In this document: in pieces, positions 17,416-27,494 of the stretch
How positions within the stretch are numbered: position 1 is the stretch's first letter
How the letters are laid out: each line of letters opens with the position of its first letter
DNA from: Neptuniibacter halophilus
Lineage (GTDB): Bacteria; Pseudomonadota; Gammaproteobacteria; Pseudomonadales; Balneatricaceae
Direction of reading: 5' to 3'
Assembly (NCBI RefSeq): GCF_030295765.1
Contig: NZ_AP027292.1
Location: forward strand, 2,976,001 to 3,040,000
DNA length: 64,000 bases
The notes under the pieces: model-generated
What the model was told of the DNA's origin: nothing
Databases searched by the model: none
What the model saw: only the letters and a program-made list of their open reading frames with translations
Position numbers and translations under genes: made by a program

Positions 17416-19380
17416 TTACAGGGCGGTTTTTTCGCTCTGATTCAGGGCCAGCAACTCTACCTGTTTTTCGTTCAATAAGCTTGCCTGTCGGCCTTCCAGA
17501 CGATCATAGATGACCCGGAACGCGAGAACGTTCTGAACATACTTGCGGGTTTCGCTGAACGGAATTGTCTCGATCCAGATATCCAGAGGCAGATCACCCC
17601 GTTGTTTGAGCCACTTACTGACCCGATGGGGGCCTGCATTATACGCGGCTGAAGCAAAGGCCGGGTTGTTGTTAAAGCGTTTCAGCATGTCGCCCAGATA
17701 AGCGGAACCCAGGGTGATATTGGTTTTCGGGTTATACAACTGTGACGTGGATTTGTAGGGAACCTTATGTTTCCGCGCGGTCTGCTGCGCGGTTTTTGGC
17801 ATGAGCTGCATCAGGCCACGGGCCCCGACGCGGGACTGGGCATTATACAGGAATGCACTCTCCTGGCGGGCAATGGCCACCGGGAAGCTGAGATCGAGAC
17901 CGTTCCTGATGGCGTGCTGCTTAAACAGTGCTGCATGAGGGTGTGGAAAACGCAGGTCGACGTGATCCCAGCGTTCAGTTTTTGCCGCATTGATGATGGC
18001 CTGCAGGTGCCATCCCCAGGAGCGGGCCAGATAGCCAGCCAGCCGGAACTGGTTTTCATCCATCTGCGAGAGGGCGACTCGCCATTCGCGGTTGGCATCA
18101 ATCAAGCGCCCCAGCCGGAACAGTTCACCTGCGCGGCTCGCTGCGGGCAAGCTGGCGAGTTGATCGAGTTGTTCCTGAGTGACCGGGTCACTGACGGCAT
18201 TAAGCTGAAAGGGACTTTGGTTCAGCTCTGCGGCAAGGAAGCCGTAATAACTGCGATCCTTAGCCAGTTGTTCAAAGCGCTGCTTGTGATCACCCTGCGG
18301 CTGCAGGTGGCGTTCTGCAATCAACAACCAGTACTGCCATTTAGGATCGTTGGCTTCTTCCTCCGGAAGGTGCATGATCGCGGTCTGTACCAGACGCCAG
18401 TCTTGCTTGGCCAGACCGTTCCGGATGCGGGTTTCCGTTAGCTCCGGTAGCTCGAAATCAGGGTCAAGCTTTGCGCTGATGCGGATCGCATCCCGATGAT
18501 AGTTACGGTTGAGCCGGACCCCCATATATTCAGTCACTTCCCCCTGGGCTGGTTTGTCCATCCAGTTATCCCGTTGTGCTATCCAGTTCTGGCTGGCACT
18601 GATGGGTTGTTGGCGATACCAGGCCTTATAGGCCAGCGTGGCGGTAATTCGGCGTTGCTCTGCTGTCAGTTGTTGCAGATTGCTGGTGCCAATCAGTTTG
18701 GGGTTTGCGTAAATTTTCCAGAATTCATCGGCCTGAGCTTTATGAGCGGAGTTTGTGAGCTTTTTAGTCAGGTAGCGTGCCAGTTTGGTATTGCCCTGAT
18801 CCAGACTCATCCAGAGTCGCTGCTGTGCTTCCGCGGAGGTGGGGTGCCCGGTTGCCATCCACGCTTTAAACAATGGGTCACAGGTTTTGGGTTGTGAGTT
18901 AGCAACCAGCCAGAGTGAACGTGCCTGTTTAAGTGCTGCTTTTTTCTGTTGCGCAGTGCCATTAAGCAGGGCCTGTTGTTGCAGGCAGATATAGTGGGTG
19001 CTGCTGACCGGATGGGCGTTGTAATGTTTTATGAACTCTGCCCATTGCTGTTTCTGTGCCAGCCGGGTCAGCCACTTGCGGTTCAGACGATCCGCAACAG
19101 GCAGGTCGGGATTAGCGCGGATGAAACGGCTGATCTCCTGATCGCTGCTATTCGACAGGTTTCGCAGCAGGGCCTGATAATCCAGATAAGGAGCGAGCGG
19201 GTAATCATTCAGTTGATCCCGCTGTGCTCTGTAGGCGCTTATCTTGTTTTGTTTCAGCAGCGCTTCAGCTTTGAGAAAACTTTGCCGCTGCTGATCGAGG
19301 GAGGCGTTTGTGGTGGAAGCGATAAACGGCATTGCCATTATTGAAAGAAGCAGTAAAAACCTTTGCACAACCCGTCGCAT
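17416..19380 (-). CDS. slt: Soluble lytic murein transglycosylase Slt
   Basis: Slt70-type enzymes cleave the MurNAc-GlcNAc bond in peptidoglycan with 1,6-anhydro formation in the periplasm. The 654-residue protein has a signal peptide (RRVVQRFLLLLSIMAMPFIA), a long alpha-superhelical U/L region, and a C-terminal catalytic domain with ARQESAFLYNAQSRVGARG (catalytic Glu in QES), GLMQLMPKTA and AAYNAGPHRVSKWL. This gene order, slt beside an ABC-F gene, is shared with pseudomonads. Confidence 0.95.
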   Translation of the reverse strand: MRRVVQRFLLLLSIMAMPFIASTTNASLDQQRQSFLKAEALLKQNKISAYRAQRDQLNDYPLAPYLDYQALLRNLSNSSDQEISRFIRANPDLPVADRLNRKWLTRLAQKQQWAEFIKHYNAHPVSSTHYICLQQQALLNGTAQQKKAALKQARSLWLVANSQPKTCDPLFKAWMATGHPTSAEAQQRLWMSLDQGNTKLARYLTKKLTNSAHKAQADEFWKIYANPKLIGTSNLQQLTAEQRRITATLAYKAWYRQQPISASQNWIAQRDNWMDKPAQGEVTEYMGVRLNRNYHRDAIRISAKLDPDFELPELTETRIRNGLAKQDWRLVQTAIMHLPEEEANDPKWQYWLLIAERHLQPQGDHKQRFEQLAKDRSYYGFLAAELNQSPFQLNAVSDPVTQEQLDQLASLPAASRAGELFRLGRLIDANREWRVALSQMDENQFRLAGYLARSWGWHLQAIINAAKTERWDHVDLRFPHPHAALFKQHAIRNGLDLSFPVAIARQESAFLYNAQSRVGARGLMQLMPKTAQQTARKHKVPYKSTSQLYNPKTNITLGSAYLGDMLKRFNNNPAFASAAYNAGPHRVSKWLKQRGDLPLDIWIETIPFSETRKYVQNVLAFRVIYDRLEGRQASLLNEKQVELLALNQSEKTAL

Positions 19381-19529
19381 TATCCATTCCTATTTGAGGT
19401 TTTATTATCAACTTATACGGCAGTTTAGATGGTAAATTAAATAATAATTCACCTGGATGCAGCATTTTCATGCATCTCAGATAAAAAACAGTAAAATGGC
19501 GCCCTTCACAAGACAAATACTGAGTACCT

Positions 19530-21425
19530 ATGCCGTTAATCCGACTCGATAAAATCTCCATCGCTTTTGGTGCGAAACCTCTTCTGGATCAGGTGGACTT
19601 TCAGATAGACCCCGGTGAGCGGGTTGCGCTGGTCGGCCTCAATGGGGCAGGTAAGTCGACCCTGCTGAAGCTGGTGGCGGGCCATCATAAAGCTGATGGC
19701 GGAGAATTCTGGGTCTCTCCGACCTGTCGTGTTGCCGAATTGCCACAGGCGATGCCGGCGGCTGATGAACGTCTGGTGCGGGATGTCGTTACCGGTGGGC
19801 TTAAAGATCTGCTGGCCCTGCGCGAGGCCTACGATGAATTAGCTTCATCTGAAAATGCGGATATGCAGGCGCTGGATAAACTGCAGCATCAGATTGAAGC
19901 TCAGGATGGCTGGCATATGGAGCAGCGGGTGCAGCGTGTTCTGGAACAGCTTGAACTCGACGGCGATAAACGGATGTCAGAGCTTTCCGGTGGCTGGCGG
20001 CGGCGAACGGCGTTGGGCGCGGCACTGGTTCAGCAACCGGACCTGTTGCTGCTCGATGAGCCGACCAACCATCTGGATATTGAGACCATTGAGTGGCTGG
20101 AACAGCAGCTCATGGAGTTTAAAGGCGGGCTGCTGATCATCTCCCATGACCGGGCGTTGGTTGACAGGCTGGCGACACGCATTATCGAACTGGACCGGGG
20201 AATTCTTACCTCTTTTCCCGGTAGCTACTCGGCGTATCTGGAGCAGAAGCAGAAACTGCTGGAAGAGGAAGAGAAGCATAATGCGGAGTTCGATAAAAAA
20301 CTGGCTCAGGAAGAGCGCTGGATTCGTCAGGGCATTAAAGCGCGTCGTACCCGTAATGAGGGGCGTGTCCGGGCGCTGAAAAAAATGCGCAATGAGCGGG
20401 CGGATCGCCGGGAACGGGCAGGCAAAGCCAAATTCTCACTGGAAGAAGCAGCCCGTAGCGGCAAGCTGGTGGCTGAGCTCCAGGGCGTTTCACTGGGATA
20501 TGCCGGGCGTACCCTGTTCAGGGATTTTGATTTTACCCTGCAGAGGGGCGACCGGGTTGGCCTGATCGGTCCGAATGGTGCGGGTAAGAGTAGCCTGCTA
20601 CGCATTCTGCTGGGACAGTCTGAGCCGGATAGTGGTCAGGTACGCCTGGGCACCAATCTGCAAGTGGCCTATTTTGACCAGTTGCGGGCGCAGGTTGATC
20701 CGGAAAAAACCGTCATGGATAACATCGCACAGGGGCGTGAAAGTATCAGCATCAATGGCCGTGAGCGGCATCTGATCAGCTATCTGGGGGACTTTATGTT
20801 CGCTCCGGAACGCGCCCGGACGCCGGTTAAGGCGCTTTCCGGTGGTGAAACGAACCGCGTGCTGCTGGCTAAATTATTCAGTCAGCCGGCCAATCTGCTG
20901 GTGCTGGATGAGCCGACCAACGATCTGGATATTGAGACTCTGGAGCTGCTGGAGGAGATCATCCTCGACTTTGATGGCACCATTCTGCTCGTCAGCCATG
21001 ACCGTTCTTTCCTCGATAATGTTGTGACCAGCACGCTGGTGTTTGATGCCGATGGTGAGCTGCGCGAATACGTCGGCGGATATAATGACTGGCTGCGTCA
21101 ACGCCCGGCTCTGCCAAAATCCGCACCTAAGTCAGTTCAGGAAGAAAAGCCTGAGCCAAAAAAGGTGGCGGAGAAGACTGCGGCACCCAAGCAGAAAAAG
21201 CTCAGCTATAAGTTCCAGCGAGAGCTGGATGAGTTACCGGCAAAACTGGAACAGGCTGAGGCGTTGCTGGAAAGCTTAACGGCTGAAACCAGTGCCGTTG
21301 ATTTTTATCAGCAGAGCCACGACCATGTCAGTGCACGGCTTGAGGCATTGCAGGAGCAGGAGCAGGTGGTGGAAACGTTGATGGAGCGCTGGGTTGAGCT
21401 GGAGGCAATGCAGGAAGGGGAGTGA
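19530..21425 (+). CDS. uup: ABC-F family ATPase Uup
   Basis: ABC-F proteins have two nucleotide-binding domains and no membrane part; Uup acts on ribosomes or branched DNA and affects transposon excision. Walker A motifs are VGLNGAGKST and IGPNGAGKSS; signature motifs are LSGGWRRR and LSGGETNR; Walker B ends are LLLDEPTNHLD and LVLDEPTNDLD. The linker NAEFDKKLAQEERWIRQGIK and the C-terminal coiled coil (KLSYKFQRELDELP) are specific for Uup rather than EttA or YheS. The stop codon sits in the loop of a GGAAGGGGA/TCCCCTTCC hairpin that lacks a T-run. Confidence 0.93.
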   Translation: MPLIRLDKISIAFGAKPLLDQVDFQIDPGERVALVGLNGAGKSTLLKLVAGHHKADGGEFWVSPTCRVAELPQAMPAADERLVRDVVTGGLKDLLALREAYDELASSENADMQALDKLQHQIEAQDGWHMEQRVQRVLEQLELDGDKRMSELSGGWRRRTALGAALVQQPDLLLLDEPTNHLDIETIEWLEQQLMEFKGGLLIISHDRALVDRLATRIIELDRGILTSFPGSYSAYLEQKQKLLEEEEKHNAEFDKKLAQEERWIRQGIKARRTRNEGRVRALKKMRNERADRRERAGKAKFSLEEAARSGKLVAELQGVSLGYAGRTLFRDFDFTLQRGDRVGLIGPNGAGKSSLLRILLGQSEPDSGQVRLGTNLQVAYFDQLRAQVDPEKTVMDNIAQGRESISINGRERHLISYLGDFMFAPERARTPVKALSGGETNRVLLAKLFSQPANLLVLDEPTNDLDIETLELLEEIILDFDGTILLVSHDRSFLDNVVTSTLVFDADGELREYVGGYNDWLRQRPALPKSAPKSVQEEKPEPKKVAEKTAAPKQKKLSYKFQRELDELPAKLEQAEALLESLTAETSAVDFYQQSHDHVSARLEALQEQEQVVETLMERWVELEAMQEGE

Positions 21426-21445
21426 TCCCCTTCCGTGGCGAAGCG

Positions 21446-21886
21446 TTAGTCCTGCTCTCTGATCCGTACCGCCAGTACATCACAGTTGGCACCGTGGAGC
21501 ACGCCGTTTGCAGTGGAGCCCAGTAACAGGGCGATGCCATGGCGTCCATGGCTGCCTACCATAACCATATCAATCTGGTGCTCATCGGCAAGCCGGTGAA
21601 TCTCTGTTTCTGTATGTCCGGTGACAACTAACTGTTCTTCAACCGGGTAATTCAGTGCTTCGCAGTAGGCCTTTAGTTTCTGTCTGGCATGCTGGTCCAG
21701 TTGTTCCTGAATTGAGGTCAGATCCATAGGGACATCCCCGCCATAGGCAAAGCTCAGGGGTTCTATCACATGGACCGCGTACAGTTTGGCACTGTTGGAT
21801 TCGGCCAGCTCACGCGCTTTTTCCCGTAACTGTTCCGATTCATCCGAGAGATCAAGTGCCAGAAGAATCTTTTGGTAGGTGCTCAT
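21446..21886 (-). CDS. Universal stress protein (UspA family)
   Basis: This 146-residue single-domain Usp has the family start YQKILLALDLSDES, the central HVIEPLSF, and the ATP-type loop VMVGSHGRHGIALLLGSTANGVLHGANCDVLAVR, with the G-2x-G-9x-G(S/T) motif. It may therefore bind ATP. Its role in stress survival is inferred from the family. It ends 20 nt past the end of uup on the opposite strand. Confidence 0.93.
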   Translation of the reverse strand: MSTYQKILLALDLSDESEQLREKARELAESNSAKLYAVHVIEPLSFAYGGDVPMDLTSIQEQLDQHARQKLKAYCEALNYPVEEQLVVTGHTETEIHRLADEHQIDMVMVGSHGRHGIALLLGSTANGVLHGANCDVLAVRIREQD

Positions 21887-22009
21887 TGCGTGACTCCCTT
21901 ATGGTTGGTCATTCAGCTCTGTATTTGAGGTTAGCATAGAGCCAGCAGGATAGTACTCTGATAAACTGAACAAAACTGATTTTTATCAATAAATTAGCGG
22001 GAGTTGGCC

Positions 22010-22516
22010 ATGAAGTGGATGATCATCATTCTGGTCATGATGTCATTGATCGGTTCTATGATGTGGGTGATGCCGACCAAGCGCCAGAAATACCAGGCGG
22101 GGCTACGCCTCAAGGCTAAGCAACTGGGTCTTCAGGTTCAGTTGGAAAAGGTGACGCCACCGAGAGCTAAGGGTGAGCTGGAACCAGAGGTAAGGGATCG
22201 TACGGCCTACCGCCTGATGCGACAGGGTCTGAGCCGCGAACAGAAAAATCGCTTTAAGTCATGGCATATTTTTCGTGTTGAGTCTCTGGCTGATACCGGG
22301 CTGCCGCCGGGATGGAGCTGGCAGCAGGGGGAGCGGGATCTCAGCGACGATCAACTGGCACAGGTCGCAGATCTGGTCGCACAGCTACCCGATGGTGTTT
22401 TTTCAATTGAGTCAACGCCGGTTTATCTAGGTGTACATTGGGATGAAGAGGGTGGTGACAGCACGTTGCAGGCCCTGCATGCCGAATTGAATCGTTTCTC
22501 TGAAAAGGGGTTTTAA
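22010..22516 (+). CDS. Hypothetical membrane-anchored protein
   Basis: I do not recognise this 168-residue protein with certainty. One N-terminal membrane segment (WMIIILVMMSLIGSMMWVMP) is followed by a basic stretch and a soluble cytoplasmic or periplasmic domain rich in W and Q (LPPGWSWQQGERDL). ATG 22010 lies 6 nt behind GGGAG; a TTG two codons upstream is less likely. The DUF1653 gene starts 2 nt after the stop, so both form an operon. Similar small genes accompany topA/DUF1653 in pseudomonads. Confidence 0.7.
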   Translation: MKWMIIILVMMSLIGSMMWVMPTKRQKYQAGLRLKAKQLGLQVQLEKVTPPRAKGELEPEVRDRTAYRLMRQGLSREQKNRFKSWHIFRVESLADTGLPPGWSWQQGERDLSDDQLAQVADLVAQLPDGVFSIESTPVYLGVHWDEEGGDSTLQALHAELNRFSEKGF

Positions 22517-22518
22517 TC

Positions 22519-22746
22519 ATGCAGGCGGAAGTCAGGCTGCAACCGGGTCGTTACCGGCATTATAAAGGGCCTGAATATCAGGTACTGGATCTGGTGCGAC
22601 ATTCTGAAACTGAAGAGTGGCTGGTGCTTTACCGCCAGTGCTATGGCGATGAGTCGCTCTGGGTCAGGCCGCTGGCGATGTTTACACAAACGGTCACGCT
22701 GGGAGATGGAACCGAGGCACTGCGTTTCACCCGGATCGGTGACTAA
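22519..22746 (+). CDS. DUF1653 domain protein
   Basis: This is a 75-residue single-domain protein of a conserved family of unknown function. The diagnostic pattern is G-x-Y-R-H-Y-K-G-x-x-Y (GRYRHYKGPEYQVL), then EEWLVLYRQCYGDESLWVRPLAMF. It is translationally close to the upstream membrane protein (2 nt gap), and its last 4 bases overlap the convergent gene. Confidence 0.9.
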   Translation: MQAEVRLQPGRYRHYKGPEYQVLDLVRHSETEEWLVLYRQCYGDESLWVRPLAMFTQTVTLGDGTEALRFTRIGD

Positions 22747-23447
22747 AGCAAGCGGTCCATTGAGTCGGAAAGGGTGCCTTGTGAACGAGCTCGCTTAGGT
22801 TCGATCGCCTGAATCAGCGCTTCAATCTTATCCAGCCGCGGTTTTTTGTTGTGGTGCGGGATATTCGCTCTCACCAGCAGGGCTTTAGCATGGCGATAGT
22901 GTGACAGGGCGGTCATCAGATCATCAGAATTCTGGAAACGCTCCCCCTGACTGATATGAGCATCCGCTACAATGGTGATCCGTAACCAGTAAAGTTCCTG
23001 CTGGTAGCTGCGGGCCAGGGTCAGGGTGATCTTGCCGCCACGGGCCAGTTGGATCACCAGTTTCTCGGCAAAGTTGATATAGATCTGTGCCCGCTTCAGG
23101 GCCTTATCGCTATCAAAAACCTCCGGGTCAGGGTAGGCCTTATCAGCGGTATCCTTCTGTTGTGAAAGTGAGTTGAACAGTTCGGAATCCGGTGCCAGCA
23201 TCGCTACCTCTTCGAGCAGTGAGGTGGCATGTTCATTGATTTTGTGAACTATCTCCGCCTTACAGTCAGCTTCGCGGAGCACCGCGATCGCCTGCAGAAT
23301 GTGCTCTGCCTGACCCTTGAGCCAGGTCAGACGTTTATCTTTGGCTTCCTCCTGCTGCTCCCGTGTGGTGATGACGAAATTGACCGTGAGGGCAATCAGG
23401 CCCACTACCGCAATCAAAACCACATAAAAGAGATTATCGTTCAGCAT
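22743..23447 (-). CDS. Conserved membrane-anchored hypothetical protein next to topA
   Basis: This is a 234-residue protein with one N-terminal membrane helix (FYVVLIAVVGLIALTVNFVI) and a long helical cytoplasmic part, including LKRAQIYINFAEKLVIQLARGGKITLTLA and a tail NKKPRLDKIEALIQAIEPKR. No enzymatic motif is visible. It is divergent from topA. The neighbourhood (DUF1653, topA, DUF6586, sulA, lexA) matches the Pseudomonas order, where a comparable uncharacterised gene exists. Confidence 0.72.
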   Translation of the reverse strand: MLNDNLFYVVLIAVVGLIALTVNFVITTREQQEEAKDKRLTWLKGQAEHILQAIAVLREADCKAEIVHKINEHATSLLEEVAMLAPDSELFNSLSQQKDTADKAYPDPEVFDSDKALKRAQIYINFAEKLVIQLARGGKITLTLARSYQQELYWLRITIVADAHISQGERFQNSDDLMTALSHYRHAKALLVRANIPHHNKKPRLDKIEALIQAIEPKRARSQGTLSDSMDRLL

Positions 23448-23562
23448 GAGAAAGTTTTTCGATAAATAACTGGTTGTTTAATATAGTGATTATTGTGGCC
23501 CTAAAGCATGAATTGGTAAAGATATAACTGATCCATTGGTCTACTTTTATGGAAATTGCCGC

Positions 23563-23591
23563 TTGACCCGGGCATGCTCAGCACTTATATA
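23563..23591 (+). promoter_or_regulatory. Promoter of topA
   Basis: TTGACC (23563-23568), an exact 17-nt spacer, and TATATA (23586-23591) make a strong sigma-70 promoter. Transcription would start near 23598 and leave a leader of about 130 nt to ATG 23729. Confidence 0.7.
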
Positions 23592-23728
23592 TGCTCCCCA
23601 ATTATTCATATTTGTCGAGTTGTCACTGGGAATAAGCCGATTTCTTTGCACTATGCTCAATCGGTAACGCAGGAAATTACCCGGTTCCAGGCCACTTGAT
23701 GGTACAGCCCAAGATAAAGAAGGACCCT

Positions 23729-26362
23729 ATGGGAAAATCCCTAGTAATTGTCGAGTCACCCGCAAAAGCCAAGACTATTAACAAGTATCTGGGTAACCAG
23801 TTTGTTGTTAAGTCCAGCGTGGGTCATATCCGTGATCTGCCAACCAGCGGCAGTACGCGGAAATCCGATCCAAAAGAGCGAGCCCGACAGGCAGCGCTGA
23901 CCCGGAAGATGTCGCCTGAACAAAAGGTCGAGCATAAGAAGAAGAAAGCGCGGGAGCAGTTGATCGGACGCATGGGTATCGACCCTGAGCAGGGCTGGAA
24001 TCCGCACTACGAAGTGTTACCCGGTAAAGAGAAAGTCGTTGATGAACTGAAGCGCCTGGCGAAGTCGGCCGACGAAATCTATCTCGCAACCGATTTGGAC
24101 CGCGAAGGGGAGGCCATTGCATGGCACCTGCGGGAAGCGATTGGTGGAGAAGAGGGGCGTTACCGCCGGGTGGTGTTTAACGAGATCACTAAGAAGGCCA
24201 TTACTGAAGCATTTGAGCAGCCTTCAGCACTGGATATGGATCGGGTAAATGCGCAGCAGGCACGGCGCTTCCTCGATCGTGTGGTGGGTTACATGATCTC
24301 GCCATTGCTCTGGGAGAAGGTTGCCCGTGGTTTGTCTGCCGGCAGGGTGCAGTCCGTTGCCGTGAAGCTGGTGGTTGAGCGCGAAAAAGAGATCCGTGCC
24401 TTTGTCCCGGAAGAGTTCTGGGAAGTTCAGGCTGATACCCTGACTAAGGCCAAAGAATCACTGAAGCTGCAGGTGCACCGGGTAAACGGTGAAACCTTCC
24501 GGCCCACGTCTGAAGCGGAAACGCAGGCTTATATTCAGCAACTGCAGTCAGGCGCGCTTGAGGTTATCAGTCGTAAAGACCGGCCGACAACCAGTAAGCC
24601 ATCGGCACCTTTCATTACCTCTACTCTGCAGCAGGCGGCGAGTACGCGACTCGGATTTGGCGTTAAGAAGACCATGATGATGGCTCAGCGCCTTTACGAA
24701 GCGGGCTATATCACCTACATGCGTACCGACTCCACCAATCTGAGTGCGGAGGCGGTCGCCAGTTGCCGTGAGTATATTGGTGATCATTTTGGCAGTAAGT
24801 ATTTGCCAGAGACTCCAAACAGTTACAGCAGTAAAGAGGGTGCTCAGGAAGCGCACGAAGCGATCCGTCCATCCGATGTGAATGTAGAAGCGACGGCGCT
24901 GAAGGGTATGGATCGCGACGCCGAGCGTCTGTATGAACTGATCCGTCGACAGTTCCTCGCCTGTCAGATGACACCAGCCCAGTTCCTCAGCACGCGGGTT
25001 ACCGTGACAAGCGGTGACTTCGAGCTGGTAACGAAGGGGCGGATCCTCAAGTTTGACGGTTATACCCGGGTTATGCCTGCCAAAGGTAAGGGCGAAGAAG
25101 ATATTATCCTGCCGGATGTTCAGGCGGGCGATAATCTCACGTTGGTTGAGCTGCAGCCTAAACAACACTTTACTAAACCCGCACCCCGCTTTACTGAAGC
25201 CAGCCTGGTAAAAGAGCTGGAGAAACGGGGCATTGGCCGGCCATCGACCTATGCTGCCATTATCTCAACGATTCAGGATCGTGGTTACGTAGAGGTACAG
25301 AACCGACGTTTCTACGCCCAGAAGATGGGCGATATTGTGACTGAGCGTCTGGGCGAAAACTTCTCTGATCTGATGGATTACAGCTTCACAGCACGGATGG
25401 AAGAGAGTCTTGACGATGTGGCTGAAGGCAGTCGCGACTGGAAGGCGCTTCTGGATCAGTTCTACGCTGATTTCTCCGCCAAGCTGGAAGATGCTCAGGA
25501 TGGCGAAAATGCTATGCGACCTAATTCGCCGACGGAGACGGACATTGCCTGCCCCGACTGTGGTCGGCCAATGATGATCCGAACCGCCAGCACTGGCGTG
25601 TTCCTCGGATGTTCAGGTTATAGCTTGCCGCCGAAGGAGCGTTGCAAATGCACCATTAATCTGGTGTCCGGTGACGAGGTCGTGAGTGCAGACGGTGATG
25701 ATGAAGAGGAATCGCGCATTCTGCGTAAGAAGCATCGTTGCAGCCTTTGTGAATCCGCGATGGATTCTTATCTTATTGATGAGAAACGTAAGCTGCATGT
25801 GTGTGGTAATAACCCGGATTGTTCAGGTTTTGAAGTGGAGCTGGGTGAGTACCGCATTAAGGGGTATGACGGCCCAACGCTGGAGTGCGATAAATGCTCT
25901 GCTGAGATGCAACTGAAAACAGGTCGTTTCGGTAAATACTTTGGTTGCACGGCTTGCAGCAATACCCGCAAGTTATTGAAGAATGGCGAGCCGGCGCCAC
26001 CGAAGATGGATCCGGTGCCGATGCCGGAACTGCAGTGTGAAAAGGTTGAAGATACCTACATTCTGCGTGATGGAGCCTCCGGACTGTTTCTGGCGGCCAG
26101 TCAGTTCCCGCGCAACCGGGAGACCCGTGCACCAAAAATTATTGAGCTTCTGCCGCATCAGCAGGAGATTGATCCGAAGTATTCCTTCCTGTTCTCGGCG
26201 CCAAAACAGGATTCCGAAGGAAACCCGGCAATTGTTCGCTACAGCCGTAAGACCAAGGAGCAGTATGTTATGACAGAGGTCAATGGCAAAGCGACTGGCT
26301 GGCGGGCATTCTATCGGGATGGAGCCTGGGTTGAAGAAGAGACCCGGAAAAAAGCCAAATAA
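23729..26362 (+). CDS. topA: DNA topoisomerase I
   Basis: TopA relaxes negative supercoils by a type IA mechanism. The protein (877 residues from ATG 23729) contains the TOPRIM domain ([32 protein letters not shown]), the active-site tyrosine at about residue 330 in [13 protein letters not shown], and three C-terminal zinc-binding modules ([10 protein letters not shown]...; [10 protein letters not shown]...[17 protein letters not shown]...CTAC). I choose ATG 23729, behind AAGGA, over the in-frame start at 23696. It is followed 14 nt later by the DUF6586 gene. Confidence 0.98.
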   Translation: MGKSLVIVESPAKAKTINKYLGNQFVVKSSVGHIRDLPTSGSTRKSDPKERARQAALTRKMSPEQKVEHKKKKAREQLIGRMGIDPEQGWNPHYEVLPGKEKVVDELKRLAKSADEIYLATDLDREGEAIAWHLREAIGGEEGRYRRVVFNEITKKAITEAFEQPSALDMDRVNAQQARRFLDRVVGYMISPLLWEKVARGLSAGRVQSVAVKLVVEREKEIRAFVPEEFWEVQADTLTKAKESLKLQVHRVNGETFRPTSEAETQAYIQQLQSGALEVISRKDRPTTSKPSAPFITSTLQQAASTRLGFGVKKTMMMAQRLYEAGYITYMRTDSTNLSAEAVASCREYIGDHFGSKYLPETPNSYSSKEGAQEAHEAIRPSDVNVEATALKGMDRDAERLYELIRRQFLACQMTPAQFLSTRVTVTSGDFELVTKGRILKFDGYTRVMPAKGKGEEDIILPDVQAGDNLTLVELQPKQHFTKPAPRFTEASLVKELEKRGIGRPSTYAAIISTIQDRGYVEVQNRRFYAQKMGDIVTERLGENFSDLMDYSFTARMEESLDDVAEGSRDWKALLDQFYADFSAKLEDAQDGENAMRPNSPTETDIACPDCGRPMMIRTASTGVFLGCSGYSLPPKERCKCTINLVSGDEVVSADGDDEEESRILRKKHRCSLCESAMDSYLIDEKRKLHVCGNNPDCSGFEVELGEYRIKGYDGPTLECDKCSAEMQLKTGRFGKYFGCTACSNTRKLLKNGEPAPPKMDPVPMPELQCEKVEDTYILRDGASGLFLAASQFPRNRETRAPKIIELLPHQQEIDPKYSFLFSAPKQDSEGNPAIVRYSRKTKEQYVMTEVNGKATGWRAFYRDGAWVEEETRKKAK

Positions 26363-26376
26363 CAGTTGGGAATAGT

Positions 26377-26901
26377 ATGAGCGGTATTTATCTGGCACGG
26401 ACTAACCAGAAACTGGCCTTTACCCGGATCCATCTGGATCAGTTGAAGCGGGCTCAGGATGACACCAGTTGGAGCAAGCATGCGCTAATTGAATCCTACA
26501 ATGAGTCTGTTTTGTTTCATATGGCATCGGCCTATGATGCCTTTCTTCGGGAAATTGCTGAGCTCTACCGGGTGGATACCGAATCTCTGGATGGCTACCG
26601 TTCTCTGGCGGCCGAGCTGGAGGCCACCGGTGTTGAAAGCCCTGAATTAAAGCAGCTCAGTCTGCTGGAGGCGGACGAAGCCGGCTGGCTGCATAAACTG
26701 ATGAGTGCTTATGAGGCATGCTGGCATGGCTCGGATAAGCAGGCCGCTTTAACCGAAACCAACAGCCTGTCTGAGATTCATGTGTTGCAGGTGAACCCTG
26801 ATCATGCGGAAGACAAAGCGATCGTTGCTGAATATGAGATGTGGTTCACAGCGCTCTCTGAACTGGTCAACCGGCTGCGTGAAGGGATGCAGGAGTGGTA
26901 G
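26377..26901 (+). CDS. DUF6586-type conserved protein
   Basis: This is a 174-residue, mostly helical cytosolic protein of unknown function, resembling the conserved protein found between topA and sulA-lexA in Pseudomonas (family assignment from memory). The N-terminus (YLARTNQKLAFTRIHLDQLK) and the middle (LIESYNESVLFHMASAYDAFLREIAELYRV) are suggestive of a helical bundle. ATG 26377 is 14 nt after topA, and the two genes are probably cotranscribed. Confidence 0.75.
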   Translation: MSGIYLARTNQKLAFTRIHLDQLKRAQDDTSWSKHALIESYNESVLFHMASAYDAFLREIAELYRVDTESLDGYRSLAAELEATGVESPELKQLSLLEADEAGWLHKLMSAYEACWHGSDKQAALTETNSLSEIHVLQVNPDHAEDKAIVAEYEMWFTALSELVNRLREGMQEW

Positions 26902-27027
26902 TCGTACAGACGACTGTGTCACACTGATATTCTTCTGATCTTTGAAAAGTTCCGGCCAGCATCTGCACAAGGGGAAGGGCAGAGCTGGCAGCGGAAATAT
27001 GTTGCCCGGGTTGATAAACCTGATTCG

Positions 27028-27492
27028 TTAGCTGTGTTCTCTGCGGCGTATGACAATGCCGTGGCTCTGACCTGCTTTTGCCGCGGATTCCAGTCCGGAA
27101 AACTCTTCCTCCGAAAGATAGCCTGGCCAACTGACCACCGCATGGCTGGTGCCGGTACTGAGTGCCTGCCGCGCCAGCTCGTAGGTGCTGTGTTTACTGT
27201 CAGGATTCAGAAGAATAACCTTACGCAGATCAATGCCCGCTTCAAGCAGCAGCTGTTTTGGTAGAAGTACCGGTGGGGCAATCCAGACAAACCAGCGATC
27301 ATCACGGCTGAGCTGCGCGAGCAGTGGCATCAGCATCGGGATGTTAGAGAAATTTTCTCCCTGTACCACGATTTCAGTGATAGAGCCCGCCAGTGCGCAC
27401 TCGGTTGTTTGTGCAGGTCTTATCCGTACAATCTTTTCACGTTTCGAACGTGACAGTAACCGAGGGGCCGGGTTTGTCTGTAGTGCTAACAT
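27028..27492 (-). CDS. sulA: SulA-type SOS cell-division inhibitor
   Basis: SulA binds FtsZ and blocks septation during the SOS response. The 154-residue protein has the family core (ITEIVVQGENFSNIPMLMPLLAQLSRDDRWFVWIAPP, KQLLLEAGIDLRKVILLNP, and ARQALSTGTSHAVVSWPG), corresponding to the RecA-like fold of SulA. ATG 27492 lies 2 nt after the lexA stop, with AGAGG inside the lexA end. sulA is therefore the second gene of a lexA-sulA operon and is controlled by the SOS boxes in front of lexA. This arrangement is known from Pseudomonas. Confidence 0.92.
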   Translation of the reverse strand: MLALQTNPAPRLLSRSKREKIVRIRPAQTTECALAGSITEIVVQGENFSNIPMLMPLLAQLSRDDRWFVWIAPPVLLPKQLLLEAGIDLRKVILLNPDSKHSTYELARQALSTGTSHAVVSWPGYLSEEEFSGLESAAKAGQSHGIVIRRREHS

Positions 27493-27494
27493 GG

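Noticed and set aside
21413..21434. GGAAGGGGA/TCCCCTTCC hairpin around the uup stop codon as a terminator
   Set aside because: No T-run follows on either strand; at most it slows ribosome release or protects the 3' end.
26900..26915. AGTCGT-ACAG-ACGACT hairpin after the DUF6586-type gene
   Set aside because: Short stem, no U-run, overlaps the stop codon; not enough to call a terminator.
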